64,000 bases of DNA from assembly GCA_025504975.1 (NCBI GenBank), contig JANUWI010000002.1, positions 3,410,001-3,474,000 on the forward strand, given 5' to 3'. The notes under the pieces are model-generated. The model ran no database searches. It saw only the letters and a program-made list of their open reading frames with translations, and was not told where the DNA came from. This document shows, in pieces, positions 23,113 through 32,452 of the stretch. How positions within the stretch are numbered: position 1 is the first letter of the stretch; each line of letters opens with the position of its first letter. The position numbers and the translations under genes were made by a program. Source of the DNA: Plenodomus lindquistii (Eukaryota; Ascomycota; Dothideomycetes; Pleosporales; Leptosphaeriaceae).

Positions 23113-26100
23113 ATGCTCGAGCGGGCGTCGTCATGCCTCGAATCTGGCAGACGCCAGCTCCTTCGCGCCCCCACGCCATGTCTCCCGCGCCGACGCACCC
23201 TGCACTCGCACTTCTGGCACCATGGTGCCAGCGACCTCAGCCTGCCCGTCTGGTGGGCTGCCACCGCCGCCTTCGTCCCCGACACGCCTGCGCGTCGTGA
23301 CGCACAGGACCGGCCCAAGAAGAAGACGGTCGCCCCACCGCCACAACACCACGCCGGCCTCGTGCTCGACTTTCTCTACCCCGAAAAGACACTGGCCCTG
23401 CTCAAGCAGTGGTCTCACTACCCATCACCCGTCCCCGAGCCCCGCCAGCACTACCGCCATGCCGCTGCCTTGCGCCACTATTCCACCGCCGCGGCCAGCT
23501 TCCCGTCGGGAGACAAGAGTGAACACGACCTCGCCGTCGAGCAAGCACGCGCAGAGTTTGCCTCGATGATGGAATGGTCCACGCCCCGCGCAGAGCTCCA
23601 GCGGATCCTCGACGAACGCCCACCGGGTAGACAGGAACTGGCCTGGCTCTTGTACAACGCCGTTTCCGAAGCTGACCACGCCGACGGCCGGTACCATTTC
23701 CCCAAAGACCTCATCGAGTACCTTTGCCAAGACGGACCCCCTGATGCCAACCGCGTCATTGACCTCTACAACCAGATTCCCCCTCGATGGCGCCGGCCCT
23801 CAACCTTTCGCATTGCCATTGAGGCCTACGTGGCGCTCAGAATGGTCGGTCCCGCCATCCAGATCCTGGAGCGTCTAGACGACAGGCGCGATTGGAACAT
23901 GCTAGACATGGGAATCGATGCTATCCTGCGACGAACCATTCTAGATCAGCAATGGGATCTCAGCCTCCGTGTCTTTGGGAGCTTCCTCAAAAAGACAAAC
24001 ACATTGCGCGGTGCGGTCCCCCATCTGGCAATACGGCGCGGAGATTGTACACCCGAGTTGTGGAGACAAGTCAAACAACTCCCCGAGTTGCTAGACTACG
24101 TCGACTCTTTCTTTCAGCACGTCCGCGAGTTCAAGGATGAATTCTCCGCTTCAAAGGTCAAACGAGAGATTCTAGCAAACTTTACCTCGACTTTTCTACC
24201 CAATGTCATGCATCGTGTTCTCCACACCGATACCCCTGACGAGAACTTCATTTGGAACTGGTTTAGAAGAGTATTCGACGACATGCACGCACTGGGCATT
24301 CTGCCAACCGCGCCGTGCTATGAGTATGCCATTAAAGAAATGCTGAAGCTGCCTCGCTACAAAGGATACACCAACAAACGCAAAACCTGGCTGCAACTTT
24401 ACCGGCAATATCGAGACGACTATCTTGAGCGTGCCAAGTCGCCAGACGCAACCCAAAAGCCCTCCAAGGACCTCATCGGCAAGCTCATCTATTACCATAG
24501 TCTTAATAACGGCCTGAAAAGAATCATGGATCATATACAGGACTTGCGCGACTGGTATCCTGGCCAGCGCTTGCCAGCTCCAACTCTGTTGCACGTCATA
24601 TTTACTTTTGCTGAGCATGGCGAGCATACTCGAGTCGAGGAGTTCATCCAAGAGCTTCAGAGGCACTATCCGCATGAAGTGACTCTCAAAACTCTATCCT
24701 CGTTGATCTTCGTCCATGCTCGACGCGCAGATGTTGAGCAGGCTTTGGCGCAATTTCGGCGAATACAAGACGAGTTCAACCTGGAGCCCGACACGCACTG
24801 TTGGAACCTATTGATGCTGGCCTATGTTCGCGCCGATGATCTTGACGGAGCTCTTGAATGTTTCAACGCTAGCATGGATCGTGGATTCAAGCCCGATGCT
24901 CATACTTTTGGCCCATTGTTGGACTTTTGCGCTCACCGGGGAGACATTGAGGCCTTTGAGACACTCTTCTCCAGGGCTAAGCAGATGGGTGTTGATTTGG
25001 AATCCAATGTCCGAGCAAGATCTGGCTATGTCGAATGTTTCTTGAACGCAGGCGACCCAGAAGGTGCTACTGCAATTGCGGCGGGCATGCTTAACGGCTG
25101 GCAAGCCGGTATCCTGCATGGGGGGCAGCTCACCCATACTTGGAATTTGCTGATCCAACACCATGCGCTGGAAGGTGATCTCGCCAAGGCACGCGAATAC
25201 TACAGACAAATGGTCGAGAACAGCATACCGCTTGACACGTGGACATACGGCAGTCTGATGCGCGCCCTCGTCGGAGTGAAGCAAACGAATGCTGCCTACA
25301 AGATTCTCAGGGTCACAATGCCACAACACAACCTTCGGGTTCACAGTCTTCATTACGCCATAGTGATGGCTGGCTTCATGCGTGAGGGCCAACACTACCT
25401 TGCGGAGGCGGCCCAGGCCAGAATGGTTGAGCGACAAGTACCACGAACTCCCAGTTCGAATAAAGAGGCACTGCACGTTGTTGGCGTTTCGAATCTCAAA
25501 ACTCTCAAGAAGCGTGGGGCAAAACATTCAAATTACCGCCTGCTGAAGGTTGAGGAATCGCTCCAAGAGATGCTGATTGCCAGCACTACCCGCGCAGGTG
25601 CGGACCGCGAGCCAGAGACCTCGAGGTACATTGACTCGAATGACATCGCCTCTCTTCCTCAATCTTACTACGGTTCTTTGATCTCGCTGTACACGACACG
25701 CTCCGCATACGCCGTGTGCAGAAAGCTTTTCCGCAAGGCAGTGGAAGCCGCCTCTGATGCAGGAGACGACATCATTCCAATTACCCTTGCTGTCGCCATT
25801 ATGGAAGCCCACCTGAAGGCTGGCAACCATGCCGAGGTCGCCAGGGTGTGGGAGCTCGCCCTCAAGTCCGCAAACAAGCTGACCAAAACCCTGAGTCAGG
25901 CTATGGAGGGAGGTTCAGGGCCCACAGACCCTGCCTCCATCTTCAGCCCTGAAGTTCAGCAACGCTACGAAGAATCACGCATCGCCAACAACCGACGGCA
26001 CATACTTGTCAAGCCTTTCCGCATTTACATGCGCAGCTTATTGGCCGATCCTGACAACGACGTCATTCGCATTGCCTCTGGATCAATCCGTGGCCTCCTC

Positions 26101-26526
26101 ATCAACGGTTACACAATTGATAATTTCACCTGGAACGAGTTCATACAACAACTTGCCGCACGCTCTCACACGCTCGAAGCCTTCCGGGCTTGCGAAGAAT
26201 ACCTCATGCCGCGTTTCCCAGGTTGGCGGAATCTTACTCCTGGGTATATCCGCCACCATGTTGATGGGTATCAGTGGATGGAACTTCGACATTACGACAT
26301 CAAGCGTGCGAGTGTGTTGCCTCGGTACAAGACATTGGTGTTGCTGGCGAAATCATTTGCAGAGATTCGAGCCGATGAGAGGAATGGCGTGGGTTATGAT
26401 GAGGAGAGGGGGGAGTGGTTCAGTCAGTCGTTGAGTGAGGCGGCGCCGATGACTATGAGGGCTATTGAGAGTATGCCGAGGACAGCCGATCTGTTGCAGG
26501 AAAGGTACTTTCACAGCTTGCAGTAG
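23113..26526 (+). CDS. Mitochondrial pentatricopeptide repeat (PPR) protein
   Basis: An intronless gene of 1137 residues, probably an organelle RNA-binding factor for mitochondrial RNA processing or translation. The ATG at 23113 gives an N terminus rich in Arg/Leu/Ser with few acids (MLERASSCLESGRRQLL, then RRRTLHSHFW), a likely mitochondrial presequence. PPR-type helix pairs are clearest around residues 562-630 (WNLLMLAYVRADDLDGALECF with FKPDAHTFGPLLDFCAHRGD) and 676-725 (TWNLLIQHHALEGDLAKA with LDTWTYGSLMRAL). The length and long C-terminal extension fit the large fungal PPR proteins grouped with Neurospora cya-5-like factors, but orthology cannot be settled by eye. GTG at 23110 is an in-frame near-cognate codon just upstream and is not preferred. 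Confidence 0.86.
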   Translation: MLERASSCLESGRRQLLRAPTPCLPRRRTLHSHFWHHGASDLSLPVWWAATAAFVPDTPARRDAQDRPKKKTVAPPPQHHAGLVLDFLYPEKTLALLKQWSHYPSPVPEPRQHYRHAAALRHYSTAAASFPSGDKSEHDLAVEQARAEFASMMEWSTPRAELQRILDERPPGRQELAWLLYNAVSEADHADGRYHFPKDLIEYLCQDGPPDANRVIDLYNQIPPRWRRPSTFRIAIEAYVALRMVGPAIQILERLDDRRDWNMLDMGIDAILRRTILDQQWDLSLRVFGSFLKKTNTLRGAVPHLAIRRGDCTPELWRQVKQLPELLDYVDSFFQHVREFKDEFSASKVKREILANFTSTFLPNVMHRVLHTDTPDENFIWNWFRRVFDDMHALGILPTAPCYEYAIKEMLKLPRYKGYTNKRKTWLQLYRQYRDDYLERAKSPDATQKPSKDLIGKLIYYHSLNNGLKRIMDHIQDLRDWYPGQRLPAPTLLHVIFTFAEHGEHTRVEEFIQELQRHYPHEVTLKTLSSLIFVHARRADVEQALAQFRRIQDEFNLEPDTHCWNLLMLAYVRADDLDGALECFNASMDRGFKPDAHTFGPLLDFCAHRGDIEAFETLFSRAKQMGVDLESNVRARSGYVECFLNAGDPEGATAIAAGMLNGWQAGILHGGQLTHTWNLLIQHHALEGDLAKAREYYRQMVENSIPLDTWTYGSLMRALVGVKQTNAAYKILRVTMPQHNLRVHSLHYAIVMAGFMREGQHYLAEAAQARMVERQVPRTPSSNKEALHVVGVSNLKTLKKRGAKHSNYRLLKVEESLQEMLIASTTRAGADREPETSRYIDSNDIASLPQSYYGSLISLYTTRSAYAVCRKLFRKAVEAASDAGDDIIPITLAVAIMEAHLKAGNHAEVARVWELALKSANKLTKTLSQAMEGGSGPTDPASIFSPEVQQRYEESRIANNRRHILVKPFRIYMRSLLADPDNDVIRIASGSIRGLLINGYTIDNFTWNEFIQQLAARSHTLEAFRACEEYLMPRFPGWRNLTPGYIRHHVDGYQWMELRHYDIKRASVLPRYKTLVLLAKSFAEIRADERNGVGYDEERGEWFSQSLSEAAPMTMRAIESMPRTADLLQERYFHSLQ

Positions 26527-26880
26527 GGTGCAGTTGTCAGATAGAGGGCATGGAGCCGAATATGTACACATGTATAGTATGAACGCAATGTATATAGACC
26601 AAACAATGATCGAACTAATGTTTTCTAGATTTTTCACAACCAGCGTCAGCTCGGTGGACTTGATTTATGTTTCCTGCATGCTAGACATTTAATGATCTGT
26701 CTCATTCTTCTCATCTATGTTGCTTGATCTGCTCCGAAACGGTATTGACACGGAACCCTTTCGCCCCTGCTCTTCTGCCAAGTATTCTCTATGATCCTAC
26801 ATCTCACTCGTGTACTTCTTGATCTGACCCAGACTGTCTTAAAAGCGGATGGCGAATGGAAGGGTTCAGGTCCTGTACAG
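26527..26880. other. Downstream region of the PPR gene
   Basis: About 350 bp of 3' flanking sequence. No gene, RNA or repeat recognised. It leads into the minisatellite that follows. Confidence 0.4.
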
Positions 26881-26889
26881 TCGGGCGGT

Positions 26890-27120
26890 CCCTACCGAGC
26901 TACGTTTGGGTGATACCTGACGAACTACACCTGGGCGATATCTGAACGGACGCACTTGGCTGGCGAACTACATCTGGGTAATACTTTGGACTCATGTATC
27001 TGGCTACACTTGGGCAGTACCTGGCAAACACACTTGAGTGATACTCAGCGATCCAGTTTGGGTGATATCTACGAGCACATTCCGTGGCAATACCCTGGCA
27101 AACGAACTCGAACAATTGCC
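26890..27120. repeat. Degenerate minisatellite with a CTGGGYGATAYCT-like core
   Basis: A core like TTGGGTGATACCTG recurs with variation near 26907, 26932, 26975, 27011, 27035 and 27059, separated by AACTACAC/ACGCACTT-like linkers. The unit is irregular, about 25-45 bp. It is visible by eye, but exact period and copy number need a tandem-repeat program. Confidence 0.6.
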
Positions 27121-27129
27121 AATGGGCAC

Positions 27130-27480
27130 AAGCTTCTCCCTCTCACAAGCTAGTCTCCTATAAGCTCGCAGCGTCCTTTAAAGCTTCTCGCCCACATAGC
27201 TTCTTGCCTCCCACAAGCTCTCGCTCAAGCCAGTTGTCTACAAGCCTTTTACTGGCCTCTCCTATGAGTCCTCGCCTAAGCTGGCTGTCTACAAGCTTTC
27301 CGCCGGCTTATCACACAAGCCCTTGCGCAGGCCAGTCGCCTAGAAGATTTCTACAGACTCGTTGCCCAAAGCTGTCATCTCAGCCAGTTGTCTACGAACT
27401 TTTTACAGGCTCACCACCCAAGCTGTCACATAAGCCAGTCGCCTACAAGCGTCTCGCACTGAAAAGCTTCTCGCCCGTCC
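27130..27480. repeat. Degenerate minisatellite with an AAGCCAGTYGYCTACAAGC-like core
   Basis: A motif like AGCCAGTTGTCTACAAGC recurs near 27230, 27279, 27331, 27381 and 27433. Spacing is close to 50 bp, with CCTCYYACAAGC-like segments between. Copies differ at many positions but keep the core. It directly follows the first minisatellite and has an unrelated unit. Confidence 0.65.
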
Positions 27481-27499
27481 ACAAGTGCCTCGTCCACAC

Positions 27500-27987
27500 A
27501 CACACGCTCCTCTCCCCCCTGAATATATCTTTTACTGACTCATATCTGTTTGAACGTCATGCTGGTAAGCCTTTCATCATCAATGCATTCTCGCTGTCTG
27601 TCTAATCATGTACAGCTCAACTCCGAGTAGAAAAGAAGGAGTGCAAGAACATCGCCAACAAGCTCCAATCGAAGAAGAATAGGAAGAAGAAAAGGCAGCA
27701 GAAGCGACAGGCGGACAACCACGATGCACCGCAGTGTGATCACGATAATCCCGAGGAAGAGCAGATGTATGTGGTGATTGCCTCCCCTGATTCAAAATGC
27801 TAACAAGTACAGTTTCATACCAGATGAGGAGCAGGATGAGCAAGAAGGGCAAGAGCTCGAGGAAGAGGAGCCTGAAGTTGAGGAATCCGCTGGTGAGTAT
27901 CTTCCAACACGACCCCGATGCAGCCCAATGCGAGCCCAGGGACGGTGGTGTCCCAAGACTCTCTACGTTGCATTCCACCAAGAATAG
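27500..27987 (+). CDS. Possible small spliced gene or gene fragment, Lys/Glu-rich
   Basis: Two consistent fungal introns can be placed: 27565-27615 (GTAAGC...TACAG, with CTAAT) and 27767-27812 (GTATGT...TACAG, with GCTAAC). Joining them keeps one frame open through FERHAAQLRVEKKECKNIA, a basic KKNRKKKRQQKRQ segment, then an acidic tail (DEEQDEQEGQELEEEEPE). The frame closes at 27985-27987 unless a further donor at 27893 (GTGAGT) is used. No start is identifiable and the 5' part merges with the minisatellite. The composition resembles the charged C-terminal tails of some fungal DDE transposases, so it may be a relic rather than a gene. The family is not recognised. Confidence 0.3.
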
Positions 27988-29366
27988 TGTGCTACTATGA
28001 GAGGAGGAAGAAGGGGAAGAGGAGGAGTAGAAGTACGAGGCTTCAGAGGTTATGGTAGCCCTAAGATAGCACTACGACATACCAGGAACCCCACGAGAAA
28101 TTAGCAGTACACTCTTTGGTTTACTAAGAGCAACTTGTCCAGGTTCAATTCATCGTTGTAGGCTTCTTGATGTAGCATAGTTCTACGAGCATTCGGTGTC
28201 CGTAGGGTGAGTGCGTCAACTGTCCTTGCTTGTTCGCCGGTCTACGTCTGACTTTGTGTGACAGTTGCTTCAGTATGATAATGATGAGCCGTGTCTTGCA
28301 TCGTTGATACAAAAGCATGCTTCTGACATATTCGCGGTGTGACCGGAAAGACCGTAGGAGCTTCTTTTCACACGTCCGGTCAACGATTTGTGTGACGATA
28401 CATGATCAAGGAGATCTGAACATCCATGCAAATTGAGATGCACCGGTGTGTAATCCAACCTCTGAGATGTGTAATGAAAGCCATGCCACCTTGGCGCCCT
28501 ATTCATACTCTACGCTATACGCACGGTACCATCCGTATTATTGTTTCTGGCAATGCGATTGGCCGTGACCATTGCAGAGGGGGGTTTAGGATAGGTGTCT
28601 TTGAGAGGCAATTCGACGAACTGGTGCCCTGAGCAAAGCAATGTATTACCACGACAATCTCAGATTGCAGTTGTGATGCTGATAATTGGCTCAGCATAAG
28701 CACATGGCTGTTGTGGGGCTAGTGCGGTAAGTTCAGGGGCAATAAGTAGCACACGCTCAACGCGCCTCGTATAGTTCCCGGGATGTATGTATTGCCCATC
28801 AACAACTCTTCGTCTTAGACCCTGCGAGAGTTTGGGGTTCTGGAGAATCCGTTGCAGAGGTTGACTTGTGGTACTGGTTGGTACCTTGGGCACCGCGATC
28901 TAACTATTGATGTGGTGAACACAGCCAGGTCCAAACACCGTCCACAATATAGGGATTGTGCAACAGCAGTAAAACAATTCAAGCTCAAAACAGACTGGAG
29001 GGGCGGTTCGGGAAAGTGAGGTCATGCTATAAATTAGTTCTAATTAAGATTGATGGGTGGGTAGCGATAGCACGCACCCCTTACCCACAGGCGGAGAATA
29101 TACCTTGCATCTCTCGGTCGTGCTCGCTCTTCTTGACAGACACGCTCTTGCCTACACTCTTTTGTAATAACTGCTTCGGCACATCGTCGCTCTTTACGGT
29201 CGCTCCCTCATCCTGTCACATTCATTCGACGTTTCCCTGCACTGTCGCGTTGCTTTGGTGCCTATTGCCAGAGCGTGCCCAGTCTACAAAGCCAGGCACA
29301 CTTTTCCAACACGACCACGACCACGACCACGAGAAGCGCTACGCGTTTCTTGTCCCTAACAACATC
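27988..29366. other. Intergenic region upstream of the AreB-like gene
   Basis: About 1.4 kb. The first part continues the purine-rich GAGGAGGAAGAAGG run. The rest shows no supported gene or RNA. An open frame runs into the AreB-like coding sequence from 28956 without any ATG; its upstream half lacks the composition of the conserved part and is taken as leader sequence. Confidence 0.45.
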
Positions 29367-30952
29367 ACGGCTTCCGTACTGGCTACCTCGATTCTTCCCA
29401 GGCCCCAGGCCAACGAAAGTCTCAGACGACCCTCGATCCTACAAGCATTCGACCTGCCGGCGTTCAGAACGCCCTCTGCCGCCCCGTTCGAGGACAAGCT
29501 CCCTTCTATCAGCAGGCACGACCTATCTAGACCCTCATCCAGCTCCACCGTGGCTTCCTCATACACACAACCACAACAACATGGCAGCAATGCCTCGATC
29601 CAGCTGCCAGCCCTGTCGACGCTCGCGTCCGTAGCGTCGAACAGCCCCGCAGCGAACAACAGCAGTGATAGTCCCGATGATATGAAGCGAGATACACCGG
29701 AGAAGAAGATGCCGTCTGCCCCCAGGTACGTTGTGAGCGTGCGCAATAGACGCAATTCGATGGCGTAGGCGCCAGGGTGGCTCTTGCCGGGGAGACGTTA
29801 TCGTAAAGTCTTGGCGAAGGTCGCCGCACCTTGACTTTTCAACGCTCCCGCTAACATGAACTCTGACAGACCCTCGGATGGCCTCAGCATGACCTATGCG
29901 ACAGCTGCGCCCGCGACACCTGGTGGACAGGCAGGCTCGCCGGTGAGTGTCTTTCCCTTTCTCTTCCATGGCGCAACCTTGCGCCGATGGCCTTATTGGC
30001 CTTATCTCTAATCGATAAACTTACACGCAGCAAACTCGCCGTCGTCCCGCGAGATTCTACCCAGCCAAAATGCTTTCACTTCTTCAAGTCCACTACAAAA
30101 GAAACGTGCTGACTCCTGGCAGCCCACTTGTCAGAACTGCCAAACGAGCACGACCCCGCTTTGGCGTCGCGATGAGACGGGTGCCGTTCTCTGCAACGCC
30201 TGCGGTCTCTTCCTGAAGCTGCACGGCCGGCCACGTCCAATCTCCCTCAAGACCGATGTCATCAAGAGCCGCAACCGCATCAAGACCGGTGGCCCAGGCG
30301 GGCGCAAGAGGGTATGCCGCTTCCAATACGTACCCACAGCTTGCCCTAATCATGCATACAGACGAGCGACCAAGGTGGGCTCCCTGCTGCTCACCCAGAC
30401 GCCGACGGCCAGCTGGGTCTCGCCCAACACCGACGTGCATCTGGTAAGATCTCCTCTGGCCTCTCCGATCGCTCGCAGTCTCCCATCTCGCGAACTGGCA
30501 CCCCCAACTTTGGCCAATCCAACATTGCGCCTCAGCACATGTTCGAGCAGGCCCTCAATGGCGACTTCCACTCCCCAACGCTTCCTACTTTCGGCCTTCG
30601 TGCACCCTCCCCCGCCAACTCTTCCATCAACGGATCCCACCTCGAACCTCCACTGCCGTACGACACACTTGCTGCTCAAAACACGGCGCTGAAGACGCGC
30701 GTTTCGGAGATGGAGCTCATCAACGATCTGTTCCGCAACCGTGTCAGCGAGCTTGAGCAAAGCGAGCAGTCTGCACGACAGACAGAGTCGAGCCTGCGAC
30801 AAGAGCTGGAGGAGGTCAGGCAGCGCGAGGCCGATCTCAAGAGGCGATTGGAAGAGATGGAGGAAGAAAGTCCACGTCACAAGAGAATGAAGATGAGCGA
30901 CCTGGTTGATGAGAGCCGCGCCGGTACCCCCATTAGCTCTATGGTGGAGTAG
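29367..30952 (+). CDS. AreB/ASD-4/Gzf3-like GATA transcription factor with leucine zipper
   Basis: A GATA-binding regulator, in this clade usually a repressor of nitrogen-catabolic genes. The zinc finger (nt 30129-30203) reads CQNC, 17 residues, CNAC, with TTPLWRRDE, then LFLKLHGRPRPISLKTDVI. The C terminus is a coiled coil (about nt 30680-30880, AALKTRVSEMEL-type heptads), which with this finger is diagnostic of AreB. Proposed exons are 29367-29725, 29870-29946, 30031-30311 and 30362-30952 (435 residues). The first in-frame ATG is 29682 (MKRDTPEKK), giving 330 residues, but about 105 residues of protein-like sequence (SVLATSILPRPQ...) precede it without an ATG, so an ACG at 29367 is offered as a possible non-AUG start. 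The phase between exons 2 and 3 needs a weak GTGTCT donor at 29947, not the nearby GTGAGT at 29943. The downstream exons are secure. Confidence 0.88.
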
Positions 30953-31947
30953 AGTCTGCGGCTGCATCTCTGACGATTCGATTTTCTTACTGTCTAATGA
31001 TTGTTATTTTGCATGTGGGGACTGGTGTTCATGCTCCCACTGCACACTGGTCGTGCTTCAATGACCACTACGTGTGCCTGCTGCGGACGGGCTAGGTACA
31101 CACTCTTCCTCTGGAACATTCCCAATGACGCGAGACGAGCATCGACGCTGAAGCTCGCACAGGTCGCCAAGACCATTTAATGTCTACATACCACTTCTCT
31201 GACCGCTACGTGCGGGTGCTGTAATACTTCATTTCTTGTTTCCTTGCCAATACCAGGTCTGATGCGGCTCGTGCAGGTGGGCGAATGGGTAACGCGAGGG
31301 TTGCGGGGAGTGGAACAGGTCATGGTCATGTTCATCAAAAGTCTTGCTAGTGGTTAGTTGAATGGGATATGATGACGGGATCATCTATTGGATGTGCGTG
31401 TGTGCTTGTTCTGCTATTTTGTACGAAGTCGGTACCAGAGCTGTCATTCGAGCATAGGCTGGTCACCTCATCACTGCGAGATTGGGGTGGCATATTCCAA
31501 TTACTCCGTGACACCAAGTTAATAATAGGCCAAGCGTTCAAAGCATAGGATACATACCCCAGATTCAGTTTGTGGAATTCGTGGAGCGCTCGGGCGGATA
31601 CTTCGGTCGATGGGCTGAACAGATATCGCTGCGCCACGACCACGAGGGCTATACCACGTGCAATTCATGCATTGAAGCTGCGCAACTGGCGATGATGTCT
31701 ACAACGGCGTGCTACTGCCAGTTGACTGCCTCTCCGGCCCTCCCACAGCTGTCTACCGGGTGCGTGAACTCGGAAAAAGAAGGGAGCTAACCGAATACAC
31801 GTGAAGCTTTGACCTCCTTGGCAGCCCATCAACCCTTCAGCGAGTTTTTGCACTCGAGCTCCTCCCTCCTCTTCCACCACCACCCCATCCATTGGAACCT
31901 CAGTTCATCTCCAATTCATCTCCACTCCGGTCGTCACCACCCTCACA
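30953..31947. other. Intergenic region between AreB-like gene and ATP9
   Basis: About 1 kb containing the 3' end of the GATA factor gene and the ATP9 promoter. The 100 bp before the ATP9 ATG are strongly CT-rich (for example TCCTCCCTCCTCTTCCACCA), a common feature upstream of highly expressed fungal genes. No other gene recognised. Confidence 0.5.
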
Positions 31948-32452
31948 ATGGTTGCCATCGCCCGCTCCTTCGGCGCTGCCCGTGTGGCCGCCCGCGGCTT
32001 CTCCAACGCTGGTATGTTGTGCGCCTGCCGCATTGGCATTGCCTTTTGAGCTCGCGGCTTCCCCCCCAGCCCAAGCTCGGCCCCATCCAGCAGCCATTGA
32101 CTCTCATCTCGCAGCCCGCCAGCCCACCCAGAACAGCCTCGTCGCTGCCCGCAGCGCCTTCCGCACCAACGCCGCCCGCAACATCATCCAGAAGCGTGGC
32201 ATCGTCGCTGAGTCCACCGCTGCCGCCATGGTCGCTGCCGCCAAGATCCAGGGTGCCGGTATGGCTACCATTGGTCTCGCCGGTGCTGGTGTCGGTATCG
32301 GAACGGTTTTCGGTGGTCTCATCCAGGGTGTCGCCCGCAACCCCTCCCTCAGGGGTCAGCTCTTCCAGTACGCCGTTCTCGGTTTCGCCTTTGCCGAAGC
32401 TACTGGTCTTTTCGCGCTCATGATGTCATTCTTGCTCCTCTACGTCGCATAG
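31948..32452 (+). CDS. ATP synthase subunit c (ATP9), nuclear-encoded mitochondrial precursor
   Basis: Forms the proton-translocating c-ring of F1Fo ATP synthase. Exons are 31948-32011 and 32115-32452, with a 103 bp intron; 133 residues. A cleavable presequence (MVAIARSFGAARVAARGFSNA, then RSAFRTNAARNIIQKR) leads to a mature protein of two helices. These are joined by the ARNPSLRGQ loop, which contacts the stalk. The proton-carrying glutamate is E116 in FAFAEATGLF. The mature sequence (GAGMATIGLAGAG, EATGLFALMMSFLLL) looks closer to the yeast mitochondrial type than to the Neurospora proteolipid type ending VEAIGLFDLMVAL. The CT-rich upstream region fits high expression. Confidence 0.96.

Noticed and set aside
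21924..23300. 458-codon open frame on the plus strand, antisense to SRP68
   Set aside because: It mirrors the SRP68 coding strand, has Gly/Val/Leu-rich shadow composition and no domain; SRP68 motifs are unambiguous on the other strand.
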